Shown here one piece after another: positions 26,703 through 35,850 of a stretch of DNA of 64,000 bases (positions are counted from its first letter, which is position 1; the number at the start of each line of letters is the position of its first letter). This DNA is from Pseudooceanicola aestuarii (GTDB lineage Bacteria; Pseudomonadota; Alphaproteobacteria; Rhodobacterales; Rhodobacteraceae), in contig NZ_JAAFZC010000006.1 in assembly GCF_010614805.1 (NCBI RefSeq), forward strand, positions 1-64,000. Reading direction: 5' to 3'. Below the pieces are notes generated by a model. It did not search any database and had not been told where the DNA came from. It saw only the letters and a program-made list of their open reading frames with translations. Position numbers and translations under genes: made by a program.

Positions 26703-27548
26703 ATGAAATTGCTCCGCTATGGCCCCGCCGGATACGAAGTGCCAGGCATCATCGGTCCGGAGGGCGAAATTCGCGGCCTCTCCGGCCATGTCGACGATAT
26801 CGGTGCCGCGACCCTGTCGGATCAGGCGCTGGACGACATCCGCACCCTGGACATCGCATCCCTGCCCCGCGTGGAAGACGGCGTGCGCGTCGGTCCCTGT
26901 GTGGGCGGCATCGGCAAGGTGGTCTGCGTGGGGTTGAACTATTCCGACCACGCGGAGGAATCCAACCTGCCCGCCCCGGCAGAGCCAATCCTGTTCATGA
27001 AGGCCACCAGCGCCGTTTCGGGCCCCAACGACCCGATCCGCATTCCGCGCGACTCGGAAAAGACCGATTGGGAAGTCGAACTTGGCGTGATCATCGGCCG
27101 GACGGCCCGCTACGTGACCGAAGACGCCGCCCTGGATCATGTTGCCGGCTATTGCGTGGCCAATGATGTCTCCGAGCGCGCGTTCCAGAACGAACGCGGA
27201 GGACAATGGGTCAAGGGGAAATCGGCCGACAGCTTCGGACCGCTGGGCCCCTGGATGGTCACGCGCGACGAAGTGGAGAACCCGAATGATCTGGCGCTCT
27301 GGCTGGAGGTGGATGGCCATCGCTACCAGAATGGCACCACGGCCCGGATGATCTTTCCCGTGCCGTTCCTGATCTCCTACATCAGCCGGTTCATGACGCT
27401 TCAGCCCGGTGACGTCATCCTGACGGGCACCCCCGCCGGCGTGGGGATGGGCCAGACACCCCAGACCTTCCTGCGGCCCGGCCAGCGCGTGACGCTGGGG
27501 GTCGACGGGCTGGGCCGGCAAAGCCAGCTCGTGGAAGCCGGAGAGTGA
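26703..27548 (+). CDS. Fumarylacetoacetate hydrolase (FAH) family protein
   Basis: The 281-residue enzyme is of the FAH fold, acting on C-C bonds or as a decarboxylase/hydratase of oxo-acids. The metal-binding acidic residues are in DWEVELGVIIG (E-x-E type) and GYCVANDVSERAFQ, with the loop LTGTPAGVGMG near the C-terminus. The ATG at 26703 is preceded by AGAGG. It is likely to act in the same catabolic route as the neighbouring dehydrogenase. FAH proteins often cleave or tautomerise intermediates of aromatic or sugar-acid pathways. Confidence 0.87.
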   Translation: MKLLRYGPAGYEVPGIIGPEGEIRGLSGHVDDIGAATLSDQALDDIRTLDIASLPRVEDGVRVGPCVGGIGKVVCVGLNYSDHAEESNLPAPAEPILFMKATSAVSGPNDPIRIPRDSEKTDWEVELGVIIGRTARYVTEDAALDHVAGYCVANDVSERAFQNERGGQWVKGKSADSFGPLGPWMVTRDEVENPNDLALWLEVDGHRYQNGTTARMIFPVPFLISYISRFMTLQPGDVILTGTPAGVGMGQTPQTFLRPGQRVTLGVDGLGRQSQLVEAGE

Positions 27549-27552
27549 CCAT

Positions 27553-28986
27553 ATGACGGCGGGGGACGGCGCGCCGCTGCGCGCGCGCCCCGACCTGCAC
27601 GCCGGCGGTGCGCTAATGGCGACCACGGTGGCGGTGATCCTGTCGGAATGGGTCGGCGGCACGGGCTTTGCGCTTGCCTCTGCCGGGTTCCTGATCATGG
27701 CGTTGGCCCTGCTGGCCCTGCGCGTCCGCCTTGTGCACCGGGCCTTTCTGGCGATCGGTTTCGTCCTCGTCATCCTGGCGATGGCAACGCTGCCGGATTG
27801 GCCCGCGCTGTTGCGCCGCGCCTTCGGAAGCGCCAGTTTCATCGTCGCCTATTTCGTCGCGCTCCTGTCGCTCAGGGTCGCCGCCGGGGCCTCCAGCGCC
27901 ATCGCCGAATGCGGGCGCTTCCTGGGCGAACAGCCGCCCGGGCGCCGCTACCTGGCGCTGACCGTGGGCGGGCAGTTGTTCGGTCTGGTCATCATCTACG
28001 GCGCAATCTCCGTTCTGGGTGCGATGGTGCAGACCAGCACCCTGCGCGAACCGGACACCCGGCTGCGCAAGATCCGCCTGCGCCGCATGTTGCTGGCGAT
28101 CCAGCGCGGGCTGGTCTCCATCCTGCCCTGGTCGCCCGTGGCCTTCACCCTGGCGGTCACGATCCCCCTTGTCCCCGGTGCGACCTGGGGCAGCGTGGTG
28201 GGACCGTGTTTCCTGAGCGGCCTGATCCTGGTGAGCGTCGGCTGGGCCGTGGACACACTCTTCGAATGGCGTCCCCCGGCCCGCCCGCGATCCGCATCCC
28301 CACCGGCGCCGAATCTGGCGACCTGGATGCGCAAGATCGCTCCGCTGCTGTTGCTGTTGTCGGGGCTGGCGGTGGTGTTCGCCGCCCTGATGATCATATC
28401 CGAGGTGCGCTTTCAGGGGATCGTGATGGTGGCCGTGCCGTTCATCGCGTTGTGCTGGATGTCCGCCCAGATCGTCGTCGAAAACGGCCGGTTCGACATG
28501 ACCGGCCTGGGACAGCGCTGCCGGGCCTTTGTCGGTGTCGACCTGCCCGAAGCACGGGGCGAAGTGGTCCTGCTGGCCATGGCGGGGTTCATCGGCAGCC
28601 TGGGGTCCGGATTGCTTGGCCCCCTGGTGGCAGAGCTGGACCTGTCGGCGTTGCCCCCCGAACTCCTGCTGCTGAGCCTGCTTCTGTTGATCCCGTTCAC
28701 TGGCCAGATCGGCATGAACCCGATCCTGACGGTATCGCTGATCGCCCCGCTGCTACCCTCGGCCGAGGTCATGAACGTGTCGCCCGTGGCCGTGGTCGTC
28801 GCCATCACCGGCGGCTGGGCGCTGAGCGGCGCGACCTCGCCCTTCACGGCCTCCACGCTGCTGGTCGCCTATTTCGGCAATGTCCGCGCGGCCCGCGTGG
28901 GGTTGGTGTGGAACGGGCTGTTCCTGCTCTTCTCCATCCTGGCGCTCGCGGTCTGGATCCTCGTCGCGATGCGGCTCTGGCGCTGA
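27553..28986 (+). CDS. Polytopic membrane protein, function unknown
   Basis: The 477-residue protein has about 10-12 hydrophobic segments and is arranged like a secondary transporter with two halves. Glycine- and proline-rich re-entrant-like segments (FIGSLGSGLLGPLVAEL, IPFTGQIGMNPILTVSL, GGWALSGATSPFTASTLL) recall the ion-transporter (IT) superfamily. I cannot place it in a named family. It starts four bases after the FAH-family gene, so it belongs to the catabolic operon, and may move a substrate or product of that pathway. Confidence 0.55.
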   Translation: MTAGDGAPLRARPDLHAGGALMATTVAVILSEWVGGTGFALASAGFLIMALALLALRVRLVHRAFLAIGFVLVILAMATLPDWPALLRRAFGSASFIVAYFVALLSLRVAAGASSAIAECGRFLGEQPPGRRYLALTVGGQLFGLVIIYGAISVLGAMVQTSTLREPDTRLRKIRLRRMLLAIQRGLVSILPWSPVAFTLAVTIPLVPGATWGSVVGPCFLSGLILVSVGWAVDTLFEWRPPARPRSASPPAPNLATWMRKIAPLLLLLSGLAVVFAALMIISEVRFQGIVMVAVPFIALCWMSAQIVVENGRFDMTGLGQRCRAFVGVDLPEARGEVVLLAMAGFIGSLGSGLLGPLVAELDLSALPPELLLLSLLLLIPFTGQIGMNPILTVSLIAPLLPSAEVMNVSPVAVVVAITGGWALSGATSPFTASTLLVAYFGNVRAARVGLVWNGLFLLFSILALAVWILVAMRLWR

Positions 28987-28990
28987 AAAG

Positions 28991-29021
28991 TCCGGGGGCC
29001 GGGACGATTGCGGCCCCCGGA
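28991..29021. terminator. Bidirectional hairpin between convergent genes
   Basis: The arms TCCGGGGGCCG and CGGCCCCCGGA with a 9-base loop lie directly after the membrane protein stop and before the end of the convergent monooxygenase gene. There is no long U-run, so it may act as a partial or bidirectional terminator. Confidence 0.55.
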
Positions 29022-29039
29022 TCTGTGTCCGGTGTGGAC

Positions 29040-29330
29040 TCAGTTCTGCAAGGTCACATCGACCCGATGGCGCGACTCCACCATCTTCTGAATCGCGGCG
29101 CCGAAATCCTTCATGTAGGGCATCGCCGCGTGCTCCTTCAGGGCCTCGGGGCTCTTGAACAGCTCATAGAGGTAGACGGAATTCGGATCGTCATCCGGGC
29201 GCAGCACATCGCAGCGCAGGCAGCCCTCTTCCGTCCGCACCTTGGCGGCATGGCCGATTGCGGTTTTGACGAATTCCTCGATCTGCTCGGCAGTGCACGA
29301 GAATTTCACAACGATTGCTTTTCCAGACAT
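29040..29330 (-). CDS. ABM-type (quinol/antibiotic) monooxygenase family protein
   Basis: The 96-residue protein has the small dimeric ferredoxin-like fold of the ABM superfamily. Typical are VVKFSCTAEQIEEFVKTAIG, EEGCLRCDVLR and the conserved EH of KEHAAMPYMKDF. Members oxidise quinols or act on phenolic substrates without cofactors. The ATG at 29330 has GGAGAG upstream. It is transcribed toward the membrane protein gene and away from the TAXI promoter, in tandem with the binding-protein-like gene upstream of it. Confidence 0.8.
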   Translation of the reverse strand: MSGKAIVVKFSCTAEQIEEFVKTAIGHAAKVRTEEGCLRCDVLRPDDDPNSVYLYELFKSPEALKEHAAMPYMKDFGAAIQKMVESRHRVDVTLQN

Positions 29331-29363
29331 TGGTCTCTCCTGGTTTGAAATGATGGGGCAAAA

Positions 29364-29383
29364 CCCCGCGGCATGCCGCGGGG
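29364..29383 (-). terminator. Rho-independent terminator (minus strand)
   Basis: The perfect 20-base palindrome CCCCGCGGCATGCCGCGGGG is followed on the minus strand by GGTTTTG. It lies just after the end of the binding-protein-like gene and may reduce read-through into the monooxygenase gene. Confidence 0.65.
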
Positions 29384-29400
29384 CCTGGTCGTGGGGTCCG

Positions 29401-30285
29401 TCAGGCGGGCGGTGCGGCGACGACCTCGGCCTTGCGATGATCCGTCGTGTTGCGGCCCGCCTGCGTAAAGGCCGCATGGGCTGCCGCGTAACTCTCGTCG
29501 TCGATCTCGACCGGGCCAAGCCAGGTTCCCACGTGTTGATAGGCCCGGACGGCGGCGCGCAATTCATCGGTGCCGATGTCGGGAAAGACCTTGCTGATCA
29601 GTTGCGTCACATTCTCCACCGGCTGACTGGCCACCCAGTCCCGTGCCTTGGCATAGGCCCGCGTGAACCGCACCGCCACGTCGGTGTTCAGAAAATCCTG
29701 CGTCGCGCGCAGGCTGCTGAACGCAAAAAGGCCGGAAGCCGTGCCGCAGGAGGCAACAACACGGCCGTGCCCCTCGATTTCGAGCTGCTGTGCCGCCGGC
29801 CCCTGAAGGTGGGCGAAATCGCCTTGCCCCTCACGGAACGCTGCCAGAATGTCAGGTTCCCCGCCAACATCCATCAGATTGATCGCGCCGTGGTCGATGC
29901 CCTGGCTCTGTGCCGCATGGCAAAACCCGACGTAGGGCTGCCGGCCATGATCGACAAGCGCGTCCGCCCCCGCCATCCGGTCCCAGCTGAAGGTCGCGCC
30001 GGTATCGCGCCCCACGATGAAAAAGCCGTCGCGGCGATTGATGGTGCAGAAATGCCGCAGGGGCAGCACCTGGCCGCGCTCCCTCTCGTCCCAGCTTGCG
30101 CTGACGGCGGATTGAGCAATTTGGACCGTACCGTCCAGCAAACGTTCCGTGCATTGCGCGGGCGGGGCGACGCAATATTCCGCCGCAATGCCCTCATCCT
30201 CCAGGAACCCACCCGCGATGACCGCGTGAATGGGGCTGTAGAACGCCGAATGTCGCGTTGCCGCTATGGTTATCTTGTCGCTCAT
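29401..30285 (-). CDS. NMT1/THI5-like (SsuA-type) binding protein without signal peptide
   Basis: The 294-residue protein has the two-lobed fold expected of nitrate/sulfonate/taurine or THI5-type binding proteins (opening ITIAATRHSAFYSPIHAVIA, then FLEDEGI). No signal peptide precedes the domain, because the first strand begins at residue 5. It may therefore be cytoplasmic, acting as a sensor or enzyme rather than a periplasmic receptor. No ABC permease or ATPase lies nearby. The ATG at 30285 has GGAGG upstream. Confidence 0.65.
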   Translation of the reverse strand: MSDKITIAATRHSAFYSPIHAVIAGGFLEDEGIAAEYCVAPPAQCTERLLDGTVQIAQSAVSASWDERERGQVLPLRHFCTINRRDGFFIVGRDTGATFSWDRMAGADALVDHGRQPYVGFCHAAQSQGIDHGAINLMDVGGEPDILAAFREGQGDFAHLQGPAAQQLEIEGHGRVVASCGTASGLFAFSSLRATQDFLNTDVAVRFTRAYAKARDWVASQPVENVTQLISKVFPDIGTDELRAAVRAYQHVGTWLGPVEIDDESYAAAHAAFTQAGRNTTDHRKAEVVAAPPA

Positions 30286-30390
30286 GCCGGGTCGGCCTCC
30301 TCTCCTCTGAACGTCTCTCGCAAGCCCGCGAAATCTCGCGGGCCAGCGCCGTGTTGATCGCCGTCGGCGTTTCTCGCCCCGGCAAGACTG

Positions 30391-30419
30391 TTGACGAAGA
30401 TACACACCCTCAGCATATT
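30391..30419 (+). promoter_or_regulatory. Sigma-70-like promoter of the TAXI-TRAP genes
   Basis: TTGACG (30391-30396) and CATATT (30414-30419) are separated by 17 bases. The GntR-type operator at 30423 starts four bases after the -10 box, the same layout as at the GntR gene. Confidence 0.55.
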
Positions 30420-30422
30420 GGC

Positions 30423-30438
30423 AATTGGCCTGACCACT
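30423..30438. promoter_or_regulatory. GntR-family operator, copy 2
   Basis: AATTGGCCTGACCACT matches the copy at 24815 in 13 of 16 positions and shares the TTGGCCT-N-ACCA core. Binding here would block transcription of the TAXI-TRAP operon and could also affect the divergent minus-strand genes. Confidence 0.6.
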
Positions 30439-30510
30439 TTTTTAGTCGAATGAAACAGGTCGGAAGCCGCTTCGGAGGGGGCGGCTCCTCAAGACATCAG
30501 GGAGGAACAG

Positions 30511-31515
30511 ATGAAAAAATTTGTACGAAGCTCGGCCAAGGTCGCATGTGCCGCCGCAATCGGGATCGCGTCGTTCGGCAACGCCGTCGCCGCGCAGGGC
30601 TGGGACGCGGTCTTTGCCAGCGGCTCCGTCGGGGGGACCTACAACATCGTGGTCACAGCCGTGGTCGAAAAGCTCAAGTCGGATTACGAAGGCGTCAACA
30701 TCGACATCATTCCGGGCGGCTCGCTCAGCAATTCCATTCGCCTCGGGCGGGGGGAAGTCCCGCTGGCGATGATCACCAGCCTCACGGCGCAACAGGCCTA
30801 CGAAGGCGCGGGCGATCCGCGCCTGGTGGAAATCGGGCCGCTCAGCGACATGCGCGGCGTTGCCTCGATCTACGACCAGCACTTCCAGGTCGTCGCCCGC
30901 GCGGATTTCGAGGCCGATACCTTTGCCGAGGTGATCGAAAACAAGATCCCGGTGACCATCGTCCCCGGCGGGCCGCGTGGCCACTTCGGGGTGCAGGCAA
31001 CCAATGACCTGCTGCAAACGACCTATGGAATCACCTTCGATGACATGGAGGAATGGGGCTCCCGCGTGGTCTACGCGGAATTCGCCGATGCCACCTCGAT
31101 GATCCAGGACGGGCAGGTGGACCTGTTCACCCCGCTGACCGCCGCGCCGAACAGCAGCATCCTCGACCTTGCGAATTCCCGCGACATCAAGCTGCTGAGC
31201 TTCAACGACGAAGAGCGCGAGAAGATGCTTGCGCGGGGCTATACCAACGTCGATCTGCCGGCGAACACCTATCCCGGCCAGACCGAAGCGATCCCCACGA
31301 TCGGGGCGTCCTCCGCGTTCTACGCCCGTTCCGACACGGACCCGGCGCTGGTGGAGGCGATCGTCGATACGCTGATCAAGCATGTCGGCTCCCTGAAGGA
31401 GACGCATGTGCGGCTGAAACAGGATTTCGACCCCGCCACGGCCCATGAAGGCATGGGCGTACCGCTTCATGAAGGGGCGCAGCGCGCCTACGAGAAGGCC
31501 GGTTACTTGAACTGA
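30511..31515 (+). CDS. TAXI-family TRAP transporter substrate-binding protein
   Basis: The 334-residue periplasmic binding protein has a signal peptide (GIASFGNAVAAQGW) and the TAXI hallmark ASGSVGGTYNIVV at the start of the mature part, followed by PGGSLSNSIRLGRGEV. The start has a GGAGGAA site. It is followed by a terminator-like hairpin and the fused TRAP permease gene, its transport partner. Ligand unknown. Confidence 0.88.
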   Translation: MKKFVRSSAKVACAAAIGIASFGNAVAAQGWDAVFASGSVGGTYNIVVTAVVEKLKSDYEGVNIDIIPGGSLSNSIRLGRGEVPLAMITSLTAQQAYEGAGDPRLVEIGPLSDMRGVASIYDQHFQVVARADFEADTFAEVIENKIPVTIVPGGPRGHFGVQATNDLLQTTYGITFDDMEEWGSRVVYAEFADATSMIQDGQVDLFTPLTAAPNSSILDLANSRDIKLLSFNDEEREKMLARGYTNVDLPANTYPGQTEAIPTIGASSAFYARSDTDPALVEAIVDTLIKHVGSLKETHVRLKQDFDPATAHEGMGVPLHEGAQRAYEKAGYLN

Positions 31516-31521
31516 CCCGAA

Positions 31522-31565
31522 GACGCGCCTCCCCTGCCATTCCGCGCGGGAGGCGCGTCGCCCTT
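31522..31565 (+). terminator. Hairpin between TAXI and TRAP permease genes
   Basis: GACGCGCCTCCC (31522-31533) pairs with GGGAGGCGCGTC (31548-31559) and is followed by GCCCTTTTT. As an incomplete terminator or 3' stabiliser it would let the binding protein be made in excess over the permease. Confidence 0.65.
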
Positions 31566-31596
31566 TTTCAGAACTCTTCCAATATCAGGAAAACTG

Positions 31597-33531
31597 ATGG
31601 CCCAGCTTCCTAACGCCGAGTGCAGTCCAGACCCGTCAACCGAGGATGTCCCACGCAGCTGGCGCCGCGCGGTTCTTCTCATCAGCGCCATCGCGGTGAC
31701 GATGGGCAGTTTCCACATCTACACAGCCGGGTTCGGCATGCTGGAGCCAATGCTCCAACGCAGCCTGCACGTGACCTTTGCGCTGGTCCTGGCCTTCCTG
31801 ATCTATTCCCCACCGCAGAAATTCGCCCATCCCGGTGAAATCACCTGGTCCGGCTATGTGCTGGCGGCGCTGTCGGTTCTGCCGATGCTCTGGCTGTATC
31901 TGGATTACGACCGGATCCTGAACCGGATCGAATATGTCGACCGACTGACCACGCTGGATCAGATCATGGCCGTGCTCCTTATCGCGCTCATCGTCGAGGC
32001 GGCGCGCCGCGTGATCGGCTGGGCCATGGCGATTGTCGTGCTTGTGGCCATCGTCTACGCCTTCGTGGGACCATGGCTGCCCGGCGGGCTCAGCCATCGC
32101 GGGCTGAGCTGGCAGACCTTCCTCGACCAGCAGGTCATGACCATGAATGGCGTCTTCACCACGCCCATCGCGGTCTCCGCCACCTATGTCGTGATCTTCA
32201 TCATGTTCGGCGCCTTCCTGGTGAAAACCGGGATGGGCGAGACCATCATCAACATGGCGCAGGCCTTTACCGGCCATACCAAGGGCGGCCCGGCCAAGGT
32301 CGCGGTCATTTCCAGCGCCTTCTTCGGCTCGATCAACGGCAGTTCCGTGGCGAATGTCGTGTCCACCGGCTCCTTTACCATCCCGCTGATGCACGGCATC
32401 GGCTACAGGCCGCATTTCGCCGCCGCGGTAGAGACGGTCGCCTCGGTCGGGGGACAGTTCACACCGCCGGTCATGGGCGCGGCGGCCTTCATCATGGTCG
32501 AGATCACAGGCATCGGCTACGGCACCATCCTGTTGGCCGCCACGATCCCGGCGATGCTGTATTTCGCTGCCGTCCTCTTTGCCGTCCACCTGGAGGCCGG
32601 GCGCCTGGAATTGCCGGTGCTGGAAAAGAAGACCTGGGCCGAGGCAGGGCGGATCATGATCGACATGATCCCGTTCCTGGTGCCCGTTACGGTGCTGATC
32701 TACCTGCTGATGGACGGCGCCTCCCCGATCAAGGCCGGGTTCTGGGCGCTCGTCTCTCTCTTCGTGACCGCGATGGCGCGCAAATCCACCCGGCTCAGCG
32801 TGAAGGGCATCCTCGAAGCATTGGAAGTCGGCGCCCGGAATGCGGCGCTCATCGCCGTTACCTGCGCGGCGGCCGGGATCGTCATCGGCGTCGTCAACGG
32901 GCTTGGCGTCGGCGTGAAGTTCGCCAGCACGATCCTGTCGTTCTCCCAGGGGATCCCCATCCTGGCGCTCGCATTGGTGATGGTGGCCTCGATCATTCTC
33001 GGCATGGGCCTGCCCACCAGCGCGGCCTACGTGATCGTCGCCTCTGTCGCCGCCCCGCCGCTGGTGGAGCTTGGCCTGTCCCAGCTGGCGGCGCATATGT
33101 TCGTTCTGTTCTTTGCCTGCCTATCTTCCATGACACCACCGGTGGCGATCGCCTCCTATGCGGCCGCCGGCCTTGCCGGGGCGGATCCGTCACGCACAGG
33201 GTTCACCGCGGTACGGATCGGCCTGGCCGGGTTCCTGATCCCCTACCTGTTCGTGTTCTCGCCCGCGCTGCTGATGGACGGTAGCGCGTTCCAGATCGCG
33301 ATGGCCCTCACCACCGGTCTCTTCGGCGTCGCCGCCCTGGCGATCGCAACCATCGGCTGGGCGTTCGTGCCGGTGAACTTCGTGATGCGGCTGATCATGG
33401 GCGGGCTGGGGATGTGCATGCTGACCCCGGGGATGATTTCCAATTCCATCGGCGCAATCGGGGTAACGGCCTGCCTGGTGTATTTCCACCGGACATCCCG
33501 CGCCGCCCAGAACGAACAGAAAACCGCATAG
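31597..33531 (+). CDS. TRAP transporter permease, fused 4TM-12TM type
   Basis: The 644-residue protein combines the small and large TRAP membrane subunits, as is usual for TAXI systems. It shows the signatures SSAFFGSINGSSVANVVSTG, GGQFTPPVMGAAAFIM, GLGVGVKFASTILS, MGLPTSAAYVI and SMTPPVAIASYAAAGLAGAD. It imports the ligand of the TAXI protein with a sodium or proton gradient. It ends at a strong terminator, which closes this cluster. Confidence 0.9.
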   Translation: MAQLPNAECSPDPSTEDVPRSWRRAVLLISAIAVTMGSFHIYTAGFGMLEPMLQRSLHVTFALVLAFLIYSPPQKFAHPGEITWSGYVLAALSVLPMLWLYLDYDRILNRIEYVDRLTTLDQIMAVLLIALIVEAARRVIGWAMAIVVLVAIVYAFVGPWLPGGLSHRGLSWQTFLDQQVMTMNGVFTTPIAVSATYVVIFIMFGAFLVKTGMGETIINMAQAFTGHTKGGPAKVAVISSAFFGSINGSSVANVVSTGSFTIPLMHGIGYRPHFAAAVETVASVGGQFTPPVMGAAAFIMVEITGIGYGTILLAATIPAMLYFAAVLFAVHLEAGRLELPVLEKKTWAEAGRIMIDMIPFLVPVTVLIYLLMDGASPIKAGFWALVSLFVTAMARKSTRLSVKGILEALEVGARNAALIAVTCAAAGIVIGVVNGLGVGVKFASTILSFSQGIPILALALVMVASIILGMGLPTSAAYVIVASVAAPPLVELGLSQLAAHMFVLFFACLSSMTPPVAIASYAAAGLAGADPSRTGFTAVRIGLAGFLIPYLFVFSPALLMDGSAFQIAMALTTGLFGVAALAIATIGWAFVPVNFVMRLIMGGLGMCMLTPGMISNSIGAIGVTACLVYFHRTSRAAQNEQKTA

Positions 33532-33538
33532 GCCCGAC

Positions 33539-33561
33539 GGGGGGCACAGATCGTGCCCCCC
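33539..33561 (+). terminator. Terminator after the TRAP permease
   Basis: A perfect nine-base stem, GGGGGGCAC / GTGCCCCCC, with the loop AGATC is followed by TT, seven bases after the stop. Confidence 0.7.
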
Positions 33562-33626
33562 TTCTGCCGGTCCGCGCTCCGCACGGAATTGCCAAGTTGA
33601 TCGCGTTGTCCTTCTCGGATATCGCG

Positions 33627-35514
33627 GCAGTACGTTGCGCGGTCTCATAAGTGATCGATCGATGACAAAGCTAGAGGTTTCTTCGCCGAAAGCGTGAGAC
33701 TCCGATATTCCCGCCCAGATATCTTGGAAGCTGGCCCCTTCAAACTCTTCACCCAAGCTTGAAATTAGTCTTAGCCGCAACAACTCTCTTAGTAAATCAG
33801 GGTCGCTCCAATCAAGAGTGGCCCGCATTTCCTTCCCGTAGTCTGGCGAGTTTGCCATCAAATGCTGATATACATCGTTCCTAACAAACACGATGCACCG
33901 GAACGCGTGGCCCCGCTTTTGCATGTCTCGTTCAACTTTACGGCTGGCGTCAATCAAACACCGAAGTGTAGTCGCATCGGTTTTATCCACTCCGATTGTG
34001 GACCAGCTTTTGTCCAAATTGTCGAAAAGAACCAGAACGTTGTGTTTGTGCTCTAAATATTCCGACAAAACTTCTTTGAGTGACTTTAAGTCATGGGAGT
34101 AAAGTAACTCGGTTAGATTTTGCCCAGTGATCTTGGTTACGTTTTCGTGAAACTTTGACGAGTAATTTTCGGACAAACGTTGCGAAAGCTGCATAATACG
34201 TTCAGAAAAATCCCCTTCTGATATCCCCTCGCTGCCTGCATAGATATCTTCTAGCTTCTCGTACAGATCATGGATGTTGTGGTTATACCTATGAGTATTC
34301 CGATCTTTTTCGAGTAGATTGCAAGTAACTTCCAAGAGGATTGGGTATTCCCAAAAAGCAGTTATAAGGTGCTGTTTTGACCCTTCGGCCAAATGTTCCA
34401 AAATCTCATCTTTAAGTTTGAGAAGTTGGTAACTCTCGGGCTTTAAGTCAACGACGATATTCCTTTTGTCCGCCCGGGTTGTATCCCGCAAGCGGATGAA
34501 AAGCGCTGTTTTTCCAGCGCCCTTTCGCCCAACTACAAGATTTACCTCGCCTCTGGATGCTCTGAGGTATTGATCTGTTTGCAGGTAGTAGTTCTCCAGA
34601 GTTGTCATCTCATTATCGGCCGTGGGGTCGCCGACGGAAATCCGGCCTAGCAAGTTCGGGGCGATGATTGGGGGAGGTAATGACTCTTGGAGCTTAGCAT
34701 TAATTTCAAGACAAAAATCGGCAACAATATCCGCTATATCGCTCGGATCTTTGTACGGCTTCGCTATATCCCTAACGTCCAGCGGAGTTTCCGCCATATA
34801 CGGTGATAGAAGGAGGGATGGTTTGCTCATACCATCGGCGAGACCAGCTATGAATAGCGCGCGCACTGTCTGCTCGACATTGTCGCCATCCAGCATAGAA
34901 ATTACGCCAGCCGATTGAGCGACTTGCGCAATAGCGTCAGTTGCAGAGAGGCGCACATCCTCTGTCGCCGAGAATGATCTGTACCGATACCGCGCGTTTT
35001 TAACGCGACCAATCAAATGTGTAGAAGCTGCGGACTTTCCATTATCTGGCATCACGTAAACGGGAGCCTTGCTGTTAAGCGTAATGTCAAATGGCAAGGC
35101 TTGGTTGGAAATATGGCTGGTCAACTTATTTCGAAGATCATCCTCTGTCCGATAGCTTGAATATCCTATTGTGTCGAAGATACCTACGGTCTTTGAGAGG
35201 TCCCGGTCCCCTTCGCAGTCACTATTTCTGATTAGGAGAACTTTCTTCTTCCGCCCAATCGCAAAGCCAATTTCGTAAACCACGTTCGGATTTAAATAGG
35301 TGATATCCGCAACAATGAAGGGGGATGAATCAATCCCTTTAAGAATGGGTGACAGTAGGTGAGTACCTGCAATGTCATTATACTCCCAGGGCTCATATCT
35401 CCTGGAGCAAGCGTCGACCGCATTCGCCTTGCCAATTCAATTAAAAATAAGTGTGGATAATGCTTTGTCTCGGCCGGTGTAGGCTACGAAAGCGGACGGC
35501 TTCGACGCGTTCAT
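33627..35514 (-). pseudogene. Broken P-loop ATPase gene (Sll1717-like, defence-type)
   Basis: Reading the minus strand from ATG 35514 gives MNASKPSAFVAYTGRDKALS, then a TGA stop at codon 26 (35437-35439). The same frame then continues without interruption for about 600 codons: RYEPWEYNDIAGTHLLSP, IVADITYLNPNVVYEIGFAIG (a TIR/deoxyribosyltransferase-like fold), Walker A VGRKGAGKTALF, Walker B VLVLFDNLDKSW and DRSLMRPRNVL. After about 33627 the frame runs into sequence antisense to the TRAP gene, so the C-terminus is lost. The gene is clearly AT-richer than its surroundings, a sign of transfer. Proteins of this shape are often linked to phage defence. One nonsense codon plus a 3' truncation make it a probable pseudogene. 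Confidence 0.7.
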
Positions 35515-35834
35515 GATATGTGCTCGTTTTATTCTCGGTTTGAATGCGACGACCATGGCAAAGCTGAAATCACATGACAAGCTGCCAATGGCAGAAAGCG
35601 CCCACTGATAGGCATCAGTGGAGTAGGATGCGACGCGTATGTCCTACACAGTATGAATGCGGCAGATTGGATTCTGTTCAGAAGCCATGAGGGTCGGCGA
35701 TACGAGCTGCGGTTGAAGCATTCGAGTGCGGTGCTCCATGGCAGCTCAGGTGAAGGATTTTCGATGCGGGCCGTGGTGTGACGGTGCCGGTTTGCGCTTC
35801 GTCGCCCACGTTGGAAATCCTCCCAAGGTGGAAG
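35515..35834. other. Non-coding gap between the broken ATPase and the IS3 element
   Basis: About 320 bases of intermediate GC content. I see no gene, convincing promoter or hairpin here. It may hold scraps left by insertion and deletion events. Confidence 0.4.
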
Positions 35835-35850
35835 GGTAATCCCCCCATTC

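Noticed and set aside
33190..33626. C-terminal extension of the minus-strand ATPase frame
   Set aside because: This part is antisense to the end of the TRAP permease gene, and the family similarity ends at DRSLMRPRNVL.
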